From: Promethearchaeota archaeon
Lineage (GTDB): Archaea > Asgardarchaeota > Lokiarchaeia > Helarchaeales > RDOG01
Assembly: GCA_011365055.1 (NCBI GenBank)
Contig: RDOG01000007.1
Coordinates: 1 to 64,000, forward strand
Direction of reading: 5' to 3'
Length of the DNA stretch: 64,000 bases
The stretch's first letter is position 1, and the number at the start of each line of letters is the position of its first letter. The notes below the pieces were generated by a model. It was given only the letters and a program-made list of their open reading frames with translations, searched no databases and was not told where the DNA came from. Positions 55,522-64,000 of the stretch are shown here, piece after piece. The translations under genes and the position numbers were made by a program.

Positions 55522-57159
55522 TCAACTCGTTTTATGTTTTAAAATTTGTCCATTTAAGATACCAGAATGTTCTCCTTTTTCAACCGTGATTTGTCCGTTT
55601 ATAATTACATAATCAATACCTTCGGGATGTTGGTTTCCATTAGCTAATGTAGCTTTTTGTCGAATTTTTTGATAATCAAATACTACTATATCGGCAATAT
55701 AACCTTCTTTGAGAACTCCACGATCAGGAATCCCAAGAATTGAAGCTGGTAATGATGTCATTTTCTTGATTGCCTCTTCTAAAACTATCCAATTCTTCTC
55801 TCTCACGATCCGTTCTATCACGTGAGGGAAAGCACTAAACGCACGTGGATGATTATTGCTTTGTGGGATGAAAATTGCATCGGAACTTGCACAAGAATAT
55901 GGTTGTTTGAGTAATGGAACCACGCTTTTTTCTTCATCCTTGAATTGAATCCTAATAAGGATACCGCCATCTTCATCTCGCATGAAGTCTAGTAATGCAT
56001 CCAGTAAATTTCTATCAGGATATTGAGTTTTTAAGGCTTCAAAAAGCGTTTTCCCATTAAATTTTCCGCTTGTAGTATGAAGGAGTGTGACTTGTTTTGC
56101 TATAGTTGGCATCATTAACCGTTTCAATAAAAATTTTGGAATAATTCTCAAATACCAAGGAGCTCCCGCTAAAAACATGGCAAATATACGCTCAAAAATT
56201 TCATCCTTAATTCTTTTTCTTGTATCTTCTTTCGTTAAATTCTCAGAGAAATTCTCAAAAACCCAGGATTCCAATATAACAAACGGAAGGCTAGTTACTC
56301 CATCATCATAAGGTACTACATCGGTCGTAATTTTTAATCCCTGATTTAAAGAATCTTCTAGAAGTTTAATAGCGCTTTCTGTTAATTTCTCTACTTGGAA
56401 CTTACTAATAACGCTCCAATGAGAAATATGTGCCCTTACTTTTGATTCTCGGGCAATTCGAATTAATTCTCCCATTCCTTCATCAAGTACCCGCGCACCT
56501 TCATTCCGCATGTGGCTGTCATAGATACCATTAAATTCAGCAACTACTTTAGAGAGCTCAATTAATTCTTTGGTTGGTGTCGCAGATCCTGGAGGATATA
56601 CTAAACCTGAGGATAATCCGAATGCTCCCGATTTCATTCCATCTCGGACTATTTCTTTCATCTTATCTAATTCTGTGTTAGTTGCTGGGCGCATGTCTAA
56701 TCCCATGACACAACATCTAACATTTCCTTGCGGTATTAAAAAAGCGCAATTAACTGAAATTCCCTTTTTTTTGAGGTTTGTAAAAAAATCTTCCATGGTG
56801 GGAAACAATTTCGGATCAATCGAGAGTGCCTTCTTGCCAAAATCTGAATAATATTCTTCTACTGTTTTCGTTGCAGGTGCTACTCCCAAACCACATAAAC
56901 CAACTAGTAATGTAGTCATCCCTTGCATGACAAAAGGTTCTGCAAGATTTACATCATAAATATTAAAATCAGCGTGATTATGAATATCAATAAAACCCGG
57001 CGATACGATTTTATTTGATGCATCTATAATTTCAGCATCTTCTATATTCAAAACTTCAGCTATTTGTTCTATTTTATCATTTTGAATTAAAATATCAGCC
57101 TTATAACCCGGTGCACCGGTACCATCGACAATTAAACCATTCTTGATTAAAATTTTCAT
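55522..57159 (-). CDS. D-aminoacylase / N-acyl-D-amino-acid deacylase family amidohydrolase
   Basis: The 545-aa protein opens with the amidohydrolase beta-sandwich strand ILIKNGLIVDGTGAPGYKAD, then the metal-binding HxH in SPGFIDIHNHAD (H60, H62). VVGxCG-type Cys appears as LLVGLCGLGVAP (C89), a bridging-metal residue in D-aminoacylases. Later signatures are SSGLVYPPGS, YDSHMRNEG, RAHISHWSVI and SSDAIFIPQ. The family removes acyl groups from N-acyl-D-amino acids in the cytoplasm. It is antisense to, and lies between, two sets of defence genes, which looks like an insertion of one into the other. The start is ATG 57159. Confidence 0.85.
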   Translation of the reverse strand: MKILIKNGLIVDGTGAPGYKADILIQNDKIEQIAEVLNIEDAEIIDASNKIVSPGFIDIHNHADFNIYDVNLAEPFVMQGMTTLLVGLCGLGVAPATKTVEEYYSDFGKKALSIDPKLFPTMEDFFTNLKKKGISVNCAFLIPQGNVRCCVMGLDMRPATNTELDKMKEIVRDGMKSGAFGLSSGLVYPPGSATPTKELIELSKVVAEFNGIYDSHMRNEGARVLDEGMGELIRIARESKVRAHISHWSVISKFQVEKLTESAIKLLEDSLNQGLKITTDVVPYDDGVTSLPFVILESWVFENFSENLTKEDTRKRIKDEIFERIFAMFLAGAPWYLRIIPKFLLKRLMMPTIAKQVTLLHTTSGKFNGKTLFEALKTQYPDRNLLDALLDFMRDEDGGILIRIQFKDEEKSVVPLLKQPYSCASSDAIFIPQSNNHPRAFSAFPHVIERIVREKNWIVLEEAIKKMTSLPASILGIPDRGVLKEGYIADIVVFDYQKIRQKATLANGNQHPEGIDYVIINGQITVEKGEHSGILNGQILKHKTS

Positions 57160-57305
57160 GTTTTAAACCTCAAAATTTTAAACCATATCCAATAGAATTA
57201 AGTTTTGAAATTCTACTAAAAAATATTAAAAAAATTGTTATTATTAAAAAATTTGTTATTATTAAATATCTATATAAAAATTTTAATCAAAATGGGATTG
57301 AATTG

Positions 57306-60300
57306 ATGATTACTGAAGACACGATCATTGATGAAAAAATCGAATATTGGAAAAAAAAACTAATTGATTTATCTAAACGTAATAATCTTATTTCATATCG
57401 ATTTACAAAATCTAAATCAATAAAAATTGAAGATCCTGATATAAAAAAAATTCTTGAGAGCTTGGAAATAGAACAAGATATTTATTTTCAAAAAAAAGAT
57501 GCTCCTGCGCTGAAAGGTATTTTTTGGACTAGTTCTGAAGATGATAAAATCACCGATAAGAAATTACATCAACTTTATTTGAGAGCAAAAGAGAATTTTC
57601 GAGAATTAGGGATTTCAACATTATTTGTGAGTATCGGCATGTTATCCTATGCTGACAAAGATCAATCGAAAGTTAAAATCAATTCTCCTATCTTTCTTTT
57701 TCCTGTGGAAATTTTGAGATTGCCACGAGTCACAAAAAATTACCACCGATATTATATAGGTTCGAGTTCTGGAGATTTAGAATTAAATTTTGCTCTTAAA
57801 GAAAAATTATATGCTGATTATGGTATTAAATTGGATGTTTTAGAAGAATATGATATTAAAAAATATTTTGAATATCTAAAAGAAATTACTTCAGGTTTAC
57901 CAGATTGGGAGCTTTCCACGGATATTTATTTAGATATATTTTCATTTCAAAAATTTATCATGTATCAAGATTTAACCGATCATGTTGATTTAATAAAGAA
58001 TAATTCATTAGTGCAAGCTTATGTGGGTAATATAAATGCGCTTGAAAATGATATGACACCATTTTTGTGGGAAAATTTTGATGATGCTTCGAGTATTGAC
58101 GTGCTTCAGGCAGATTCATCCCAGAAACGAGCAATTGAGCTAGGTAAATCAGGGATAAGTTACGTGCTTCAAGGCCCACCAGGTACTGGAAAAAGTCAAA
58201 CTATATCGAATTTAATTGCAGCATTAATCGAAAAAAATAAAAAAATCTTATTTGTTAGCCAAAAAATTGCTGCATTAAAAGTTGTTCATAAAAGATTAGA
58301 AGAATTAGGATTAGGAAGGTATTGTTTGAATCTCCATTCCTATAAAGGACAAAAACGAAATATTATTGGCCAATTAATTAAGGAATTGCATTCTTCACCT
58401 CATATATCGGATGAAGTTAAACGATTTAGCTTGACAAATTATTTAACAAAACAAGCAGAATTAAATCAATATTATTTAGATATTTCCAAAAAAAGAGCTC
58501 CTTGGGATTTATCAATATATGAAATACGAGGAGAAATTGCTAAAAGGCATCATCTGAAGTATTTGGATGTTCCTTTGACAAATACAATTGCTTTATCATC
58601 AAACCAATTTTTTAATCTCGTGGATAATCTTAAAATTTTCGATGTCATATTTAAAAAAGTAAAAAATCCAATAATGAATCTGTATAATGCATATAACCTT
58701 GAAAATTATACTCCTTTATTAAAAAACAAGTTTAATGATGACTTGAAAAACTTAAATCAACTCTTTGAACAAGTTAAAGTCTTCTTAACGGAGTTTGAAA
58801 GAAGTTGCCAAGTTAAACTAGAAACTTTTGACCAATTAATAAACGTTTCAAAAATAATTACGAAAATTAAAGAATTTGAAGTAATGCAATATCCAGATTT
58901 TTTAATCTGTAAAGATTTTGATGCTTTTAACAAGAATATAACCACCTTATTTACTCAACTAAAAAAAATTAACGATTTAAGATTAAAAATCTTGCAAGAC
59001 GTTAACAAAGAATTTTTAGATCTTGATACAAAACAAATAGAAGAAATTTTTGTTAACTCTTCCTTTCTTTCCAGATTATTGGATGCTGATTATAAAGATA
59101 ATAAAGCACTTTTGGACCAACATGCCAAAAGAAAATTGACACATAAAGAATGGTTAGCAATTTTATTTATGAAAAGTAATATCCTTCAAACTGAGAAGCA
59201 AATTGAAGAATTTGTACTATTTAACGAAGAATTCGTTAAATTATTAGGTGTTTACAATAATTTTGAATATATATCTTTGTTTTATGAACAAATCAAAAAT
59301 CTATCAAAAATCTATGAGTTAGTAAGAATTATCAGTCTTAATAATGATTTTGAGATTATTAAGCATTTAATTTCAAAATCTGATACAGAAAATGAAATTT
59401 TAATGAGATACTTTGATATGGTTGAGAATATAAATGATTATTTTAACCTACCTGTTTTAAATATTAATAGATTAGATAGTTTTTCAGCAGGCGTTGAAGA
59501 ACTTAAAGAAAACCAACAATATCTTGAAGATATAATAATATTCAAAAAAGAATTTAACAAATCATCCCAAGAGATCAAGGATACAATAGTTGCATATTTG
59601 AAATCGGATAATCAAGATGGTTATGTTGATTCATTTTTAAAGACTTTTTATTATCAGATTTTGGATCAATTATCTGGCGAAAATCTTATCATAACACCAA
59701 AGCAAGGCGTTGAAAAATTTCGTGAAGAAGATTTTAAGGTGAGAGATATTCAAAGGTTAAAAATAATGGATCATGTCGAACAAACTCAACCAAAAATTGA
59801 ATATCAAAGTTTTGGGTCCACCGAAGTTTCAATTTTACAACGAGAGAGCCAAAAAAAGAGTAAATTGAAACCTATAAGGAGATTATTATTAGAAATTGAA
59901 AATTTAATCTTCACTTTAAAACCATGTTTTATGATGAGTCCTTTAACCGTTAGCCAATATATTGATCCCGAAAAAATGAAATTTGATGTAGTTATTTTTG
60001 ATGAAGCCTCTCAAATCTTACCAGGTGATGCTGTTGTTTGTTTAATGAGGGCAGGTCAAGCTATTATTATGGGTGATACGCAACAATTACCACCAACAAC
60101 GTTCTTTATGAGTGATGAAGATCTTGATGTGGAAGAGGAAATTGAAGATCTCGAAAGTTTTTTGAGTGAAGCAAGCACGCGATTTCGTTCTATATCACTT
60201 GATTGGCATTATCGAAGTAAGAATGAGAATTTAATAGCATTTTCCAATTATCAATTTTATAATAATCGATTAATTACCTTTCCAAATCATGATACAAGCG

Positions 60301-61859
60301 GAAAAACAGGTATAGAATTCGTTTATGTTGAAAATGGAGTTTATGATCGAGGTAAAACAAGAACTAATCGCATTGAAGCGAGTAAAATAGTTGAGATTTA
60401 TGAAAATATTGTAAAAGAAGAACCTGATAAATCCATTGGAATCATAGCCCTTAGCCAAGCTCAACAAGATGTTATTAAAGATTTATTTATTGAACGAAAA
60501 ATTAATATTGATGACCAAGTAGACCCAGAAATTGAAGATTTATTTATTAAAAATCTGGAAACTGTTCAAGGTGATGAAAGAGATATCATAATTTTAGGGA
60601 TCGGTTATGGTAAGGATGCGGTAGGGAAGTTTAGTTATAATTTTGGACCAATCAATAGACATAATGGATATAAGCGATTAAATGTGGCCATCACTAGAGC
60701 TAGATATAAAGTAATTGTCGTTTGTTCCTTCCAACCAGAAATTTTAGATGATAGCAGGATTAATAATGATGGTCTAAAATATCTAAAGAAATACTTAGAA
60801 TTTTCCAAATATCAAGATATAACTAAATTTTTACCAAAATCTGAAAAAATTTCTTTTGATACCAGTTTTGAAGAAGCAGTTCACGATACATTGATTGAGG
60901 AAAAATATGGTTTTAATTCTCAGGTTGGATCTTCTAATTACAAAATAGATTTTGCAATTAAACACCCAGATCATTCTGAAAAATACATTCTTGGTATTGA
61001 ATGTGATGGCTCTCAAATTCATTCATCTCGTTTTGCACGGGATAGGGACAAAAATCGCCATAATTTCCTTAAATATTTAGGATGGAACATGCATAGAATT
61101 TGGTCTGATGACTGGATATTCAATAAAGAACATGAACTTGAACGAATAAAAAATAAAATTAATGATATTTTAACAAATAAAGATCCAGAAGAAGTTGTTA
61201 CAAAGAATGAGGAAAAATTAACGGAAGTTAAGGAAATAAATGATTTTGAAGAGGTTTCATTGGCTGAAAAATTTCAAAAATATAAATCTATAGATATAGC
61301 AAAACTAAGACGTCAATTTAAAATTACGATCTCAAGAGAAAAAGCTGCTCGACAGAAAAAAAAATATAAAATTTCTCAAATTAAAGATTTATCATTCGAA
61401 ATATTGAAAGTAGAATCCCCGATGGAGGAGAATTTATTATTCCAAAAAATTCTTGATGTATATGGCGCAAAAAAAGATTCCATCATAACGGATGCGTTTC
61501 TAGAAGCTTTTAGAGACCTCAGGGAAACGTATGAAATTCATAGATATGATAAAACTATTTCGTTACAAGATTTAAATTTTTATATAGAACCTCGAATTTC
61601 AACAGAAAAACAAAGACCTTTTGAATTAATTCCAAAAGAAGAATTAGCAGGTGCCATAATTTTTATAATTGGGAATGCAATGAGCATTACAAATGAAGAT
61701 TTAGCAAAAGATGTTGCAAGAGCACTTTATGATAATAAAAGAATGAGCAATAAAATAAAAGAGAAGGTTGAAGAAGTCATAAAATATCTAGAAGAAAAAG
61801 AGATTATTCAAATTGATGATGATAATATTCTATTAAGAGAATCGATAACGAAATCTTAA
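57306..61859 (+). CDS. SF1 helicase fused to Vsr-like nuclease (DUF4011-helicase-MTES_1575-DUF3320 type)
   Basis: The 1,517-aa protein (ATG 57306; TTG 57303 also in frame) begins with a DUF4011-like segment (WKKKLIDLSKRNNLISYRF). The SF1 helicase core is split by a ~590-residue helical insert: Walker A QGPPGTGKSQTISNL (~288), Walker B VVIFDEASQILPGDA and GDTQQLPPT (~892-930), then ETVQGDERDIIILGIGYG (~1085) and RLNVAITRARYKVIVVCS (~1125). Residues ~1189-1272 form a PD-(D/E)xK nuclease of the MTES_1575/Vsr kind (YKIDFAIKHPDHSEKY, ILGIECDGSQIHSSRFARDR, LGWNMHRIWSDDWIF). The tail resembles DUF3320 (VESPMEENLLFQKILDVYG, ~1368). Likely a DNA-cutting translocase in antiviral defence. The methylase gene follows after four bases. 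Confidence 0.85.
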   Translation: MITEDTIIDEKIEYWKKKLIDLSKRNNLISYRFTKSKSIKIEDPDIKKILESLEIEQDIYFQKKDAPALKGIFWTSSEDDKITDKKLHQLYLRAKENFRELGISTLFVSIGMLSYADKDQSKVKINSPIFLFPVEILRLPRVTKNYHRYYIGSSSGDLELNFALKEKLYADYGIKLDVLEEYDIKKYFEYLKEITSGLPDWELSTDIYLDIFSFQKFIMYQDLTDHVDLIKNNSLVQAYVGNINALENDMTPFLWENFDDASSIDVLQADSSQKRAIELGKSGISYVLQGPPGTGKSQTISNLIAALIEKNKKILFVSQKIAALKVVHKRLEELGLGRYCLNLHSYKGQKRNIIGQLIKELHSSPHISDEVKRFSLTNYLTKQAELNQYYLDISKKRAPWDLSIYEIRGEIAKRHHLKYLDVPLTNTIALSSNQFFNLVDNLKIFDVIFKKVKNPIMNLYNAYNLENYTPLLKNKFNDDLKNLNQLFEQVKVFLTEFERSCQVKLETFDQLINVSKIITKIKEFEVMQYPDFLICKDFDAFNKNITTLFTQLKKINDLRLKILQDVNKEFLDLDTKQIEEIFVNSSFLSRLLDADYKDNKALLDQHAKRKLTHKEWLAILFMKSNILQTEKQIEEFVLFNEEFVKLLGVYNNFEYISLFYEQIKNLSKIYELVRIISLNNDFEIIKHLISKSDTENEILMRYFDMVENINDYFNLPVLNINRLDSFSAGVEELKENQQYLEDIIIFKKEFNKSSQEIKDTIVAYLKSDNQDGYVDSFLKTFYYQILDQLSGENLIITPKQGVEKFREEDFKVRDIQRLKIMDHVEQTQPKIEYQSFGSTEVSILQRESQKKSKLKPIRRLLLEIENLIFTLKPCFMMSPLTVSQYIDPEKMKFDVVIFDEASQILPGDAVVCLMRAGQAIIMGDTQQLPPTTFFMSDEDLDVEEEIEDLESFLSEASTRFRSISLDWHYRSKNENLIAFSNYQFYNNRLITFPNHDTSGKTGIEFVYVENGVYDRGKTRTNRIEASKIVEIYENIVKEEPDKSIGIIALSQAQQDVIKDLFIERKINIDDQVDPEIEDLFIKNLETVQGDERDIIILGIGYGKDAVGKFSYNFGPINRHNGYKRLNVAITRARYKVIVVCSFQPEILDDSRINNDGLKYLKKYLEFSKYQDITKFLPKSEKISFDTSFEEAVHDTLIEEKYGFNSQVGSSNYKIDFAIKHPDHSEKYILGIECDGSQIHSSRFARDRDKNRHNFLKYLGWNMHRIWSDDWIFNKEHELERIKNKINDILTNKDPEEVVTKNEEKLTEVKEINDFEEVSLAEKFQKYKSIDIAKLRRQFKITISREKAARQKKKYKISQIKDLSFEILKVESPMEENLLFQKILDVYGAKKDSIITDAFLEAFRDLRETYEIHRYDKTISLQDLNFYIEPRISTEKQRPFELIPKEELAGAIIFIIGNAMSITNEDLAKDVARALYDNKRMSNKIKEKVEEVIKYLEEKEIIQIDDDNILLRESITKS

Positions 61860-61863
61860 TCTG

Positions 61864-63779
61864 ATGACCTATATTTTGGTGATAATATTAAACAAAAGGA
61901 TCTGGGAGTTGTTTATACTCCAGAATTTATTACAAGTTATATTTGTGAAAAGACAATCATTCCCTACATTTTAGAAAGAATTAATGAAAAATTTAATACA
62001 AATTTTATAATTATTGATGATATTTTTCTCTCTTCTAAAGAAGAATTATTAAATTTTGCTCTAAAAGTTATTTTAAACTTGAAAATTTTAGATCCTTCTG
62101 TTGGTGATGGGCAATTTTTAATGAATGCGTTATCCTTCCTTGATGTAATTCTCGATGAATTTAGAAAAAAAGGAATATATAATAAAAATAAAGAAGAAAG
62201 TAAGATTTATCTCTTAGAAAATTGTTTATTCGGAGTAGATATTGATGAGATAGCAGTAGAAAGATGTAAAAATCGATTGATAGGTGCTATTCATTCTTCA
62301 AAAAATATAAACGTTAATGTAAAACGGGGGAATGCACTTTTTGATTTCAATTGGATGACAGAATTTCCAGTAATATTTAAACAAGGTGGATTTGATATCA
62401 TAATGGGCAATCCTCCATATATAAGGCAGGAGAAAATTAAGGAATTAAAACCTATTCTCAGTAAAAATTATGTATCCTTTATGGGAACTGCTGATATTTA
62501 TGTTTATTTTATTGAACGAAGTGTTCAATTACTAAAACCTAAAGGATATTTTGCTAATATTCTTTCAAATAAATTTTGTAGGGCTAATTATGGCACGAAG
62601 ATAAGAAGATTTATTCTTGAAAATACACGAATTATCCTCTATAAGGATAAATTTGAGAAAAAAGTATTCGAAGATATTTCTGTAGATCCTTGTATAATTG
62701 TCTTAGTCAAAGATAAAAATAACCAAAATAGCAAGATATTTGTAAATGACAGTTATTATTCAAGACAATCATTTCTAACTGAAAAAACCTGGAGTTTCAT
62801 CAATCTAGATTTTATCGAAATTAAAAAAGAGATTGAAAAAAATAGCGTTTCATTAAAGAAGTATTGTGGTCAACCATTATCAGGAATTAAGACAGGTTTT
62901 AATAAAGCCTTAGTTGTTACAAAAGAAAAAATGGAAGATATTATAGGTGAAAATGAACACGAAAGAGAACTTTTCGTACCATTTATTAAAGGAAAAGATG
63001 TTAAAAAATGGAAGCTAGAATTTCGAGATAATTATTTAATTTTTACAGAAAATAAAGATATAAATAAATATAAAAACATTATAAATCATCTCAAAAAACA
63101 TAGAAGCGAATTGGAGAAGAGAGTAGATATTATCGGCACTCAAAAGAAGTGGTTTGAATTAAGACCGTGTACTTATTATGATGAATTTAAGAAACCAAAG
63201 ATAATCTATCCTGATATTTCTAATGGAGCTAACTTTACTTTAGACCAAGAAGGTTATTTTGCAGATATGACAGCGTTTATCATACCTAAAAATGATAAAT
63301 TTTTATTAAGTATTCTGAATTCTAAACTGTTTGAATTTTACTTCAATTTAATAGGTGTCAAATTAGGAGAGATGGGCTGGAGATTAAAAACACTTTACAT
63401 GAATCAAGTACCAATTAAGAATGTTCCTGATGATCTTAAGAAGAAATTCAATAAAATTATTGATATCATTATGTTTTTAAATCAGAATATGATTAATAAT
63501 GATTATAAAGAAATTTTCAACTTTTATGAGAACGTTTTATTAAATGCCATGATATTTGAGGCATATTTCTACAATAAGTTCAAGAAAGATAATGTATATA
63601 CAAATATTATTACCCAAATAGACAACTTTCTAATAGATTTGGATGAGATTAATGAAAATATATTAGACGATATAATTAAAAAATATCAGGAATTAAAAGA
63701 AAATTCAAAAATTCTTAGTGATATTAAAAAAATTCAAGATCATGAGTGGATTAAAACCATTATTCTTTCTTTACGATGA
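61864..63779 (+). CDS. Eco57I/TaqI-type N6-adenine DNA methylase, 5' end frameshifted
   Basis: A gamma-type adenine methylase: N-terminal QKDLGVVYTPEFITSYI (~61899-61949), SAM motif LDPSVGDGQF (~62088), catalytic MGNPPYIRQEKIKEL (N at 62408), and a target-recognition C-terminus (PLSGIKTGFNKALVVTKEKM). The frame with the N-terminal motif is open from 61860, straight after the helicase TAA, but has no ATG, GTG or TTG until 62079, which would delete the motif. ATG 61864 is one frame off; adding one T to the TTTT run at 61874-61877 would join ATG 61864 to the methylase frame (MTYIFGDNIKQKDLGVV). So a one-base loss, real or a sequencing error, probably breaks the gene. Role: modification partner of the helicase-nuclease. 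Confidence 0.75.
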
Positions 63780-64000
63780 TGATATTTTGATGATGGATGT
63801 TGGAAACAAAGGCAAAAGGATATCCATATGGATACAAATTCTTATTATCTTGATGTAAAATGGTAAATCCGGTAAGTTTGAACCCTATTTCTTTTAAAAT
63901 AAAAGCTATATCGCAATGATAAAGAAAAAAATAGGAGCCATCCCTAAAATCAGAAACAATTACTGCAAAATATTTTCCTTTCTTTAATTTATTAAAACAT
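63760..64000 (-). CDS. Partial DNA methyltransferase (C-terminal ~79 residues)
   Basis: A minus-strand frame enters from the right edge and ends at TAA 63760. It reads LKKGKYFAVIVSDFRDGSYF, then HCDIAFILKEIGFKLTGFTI and YPYGYPFAFVSNIHHQNIII, ending VKKE. The pattern (a helix ending in GF.L, then a strand, then PY.F..N.HH..I.I..K) is the end of beta-class N4/N6 DNA methyltransferases, where the last strand follows the target-binding part. The catalytic motifs lie outside the window. It overlaps the end of the plus-strand methylase by 20 bases, tail to tail. Too short for certainty. Confidence 0.5.
   Translation of the reverse strand, partial: CFNKLKKGKYFAVIVSDFRDGSYFFLYHCDIAFILKEIGFKLTGFTILHQDNKNLYPYGYPFAFVSNIHHQNIIIVKKE

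Noticed and set aside
1..64000. tRNA, rRNA, inteins and CRISPR arrays
   Set aside because: No cloverleaf-like GC-rich segment, rRNA core sequence, intein splice motif or short regular repeat array was seen by eye; a computed search (tRNAscan-SE, Infernal) would be needed to exclude small RNAs.

Overview
The window looks like an archaeal genome segment, most probably from an Asgard (Lokiarchaeia-like) archaeon. The signs are very AT-rich DNA, T-tract gene ends, TATA-box promoters with a mix of leaderless and Shine-Dalgarno starts (ATG, GTG and TTG all used), a four-subunit 2-oxoacid:ferredoxin oxidoreductase, very large surface proteins built from repeats, 7TM sensor-like proteins, and a decayed copy of a short longin/roadblock-like protein of a type I recall from Asgard genomes. 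No rRNA, tRNA or CRISPR array was seen. The lineage is an inference from gene content, not from a marker gene.

Layout. 1-300: start of a tyrosine-recombinase-like gene that runs off the left edge. 394-6901: three exported or surface proteins (a small secreted protein, a NosD-like beta-helix protein with Ca-binding type-3 repeats, and a protein with 13 FG-GAP blades of 50 residues plus Ig-like domains) and one pseudogene. 7033-7697: two decayed gene remnants, one of them a hydantoinase B tail. 7912-13539: a B12-dependent radical SAM protein with an SCP2-like tail, and the hydantoinase/oxoprolinase pair hyuB-hyuA. 14004-31040: a giant surface protein of about 4,980 residues with 14 LamG-like repeats, then a second membrane-anchored Asn/Ser-rich protein. 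Both share a promoter element with the small secreted protein at 394. 31110-37278: a membrane protein, an HTH regulator divergent from an SCP2 protein (with a direct-repeat operator between them), three tandem paralogues of a 7TM protein ending in a histidine-kinase-like DHp hairpin, and a second HTH regulator with a Cys-rich C-terminus. 37640-44815: a 2-oxoacid block made of two tandem citrate/homocitrate-synthase-like enzymes behind a periodic TTGCAA operator, KorDABC, and an isocitrate/isopropylmalate-type dehydrogenase. 44864-48028: an iron-sulfur protein, an M14-family deacylase and a GNAT acetyltransferase.

48360-64000 is a restriction/defence island: a type-III-like mod-res-mod trio in which no nuclease domain is visible; an antisense D-aminoacylase-like amidohydrolase; an SF1 helicase fused to a Vsr-like nuclease (DUF4011-helicase-MTES_1575-DUF3320 type); an Eco57I/TaqI-type N6-adenine methylase whose reading frame has no usable start because of what looks like a one-base loss in a T run; and the tail of a fourth DNA methylase entering from the right edge on the minus strand.

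How the genes fit together. The 2-oxoacid block could condense an oxoacid with acetyl-CoA, oxidise the product and hand it to the ferredoxin-linked oxidoreductase (oxidative or reductive 2-oxoglutarate/succinyl-CoA chemistry, or oxoacid chain extension). The surface-protein genes appear to be co-regulated. The island most plausibly protects against foreign DNA. The least described items are the helicase-nuclease plus frame-broken methylase pair, the nuclease-less mod-res-mod operon, the kinase-less 7TM-DHp array and the radical SAM-SCP2 fusion.
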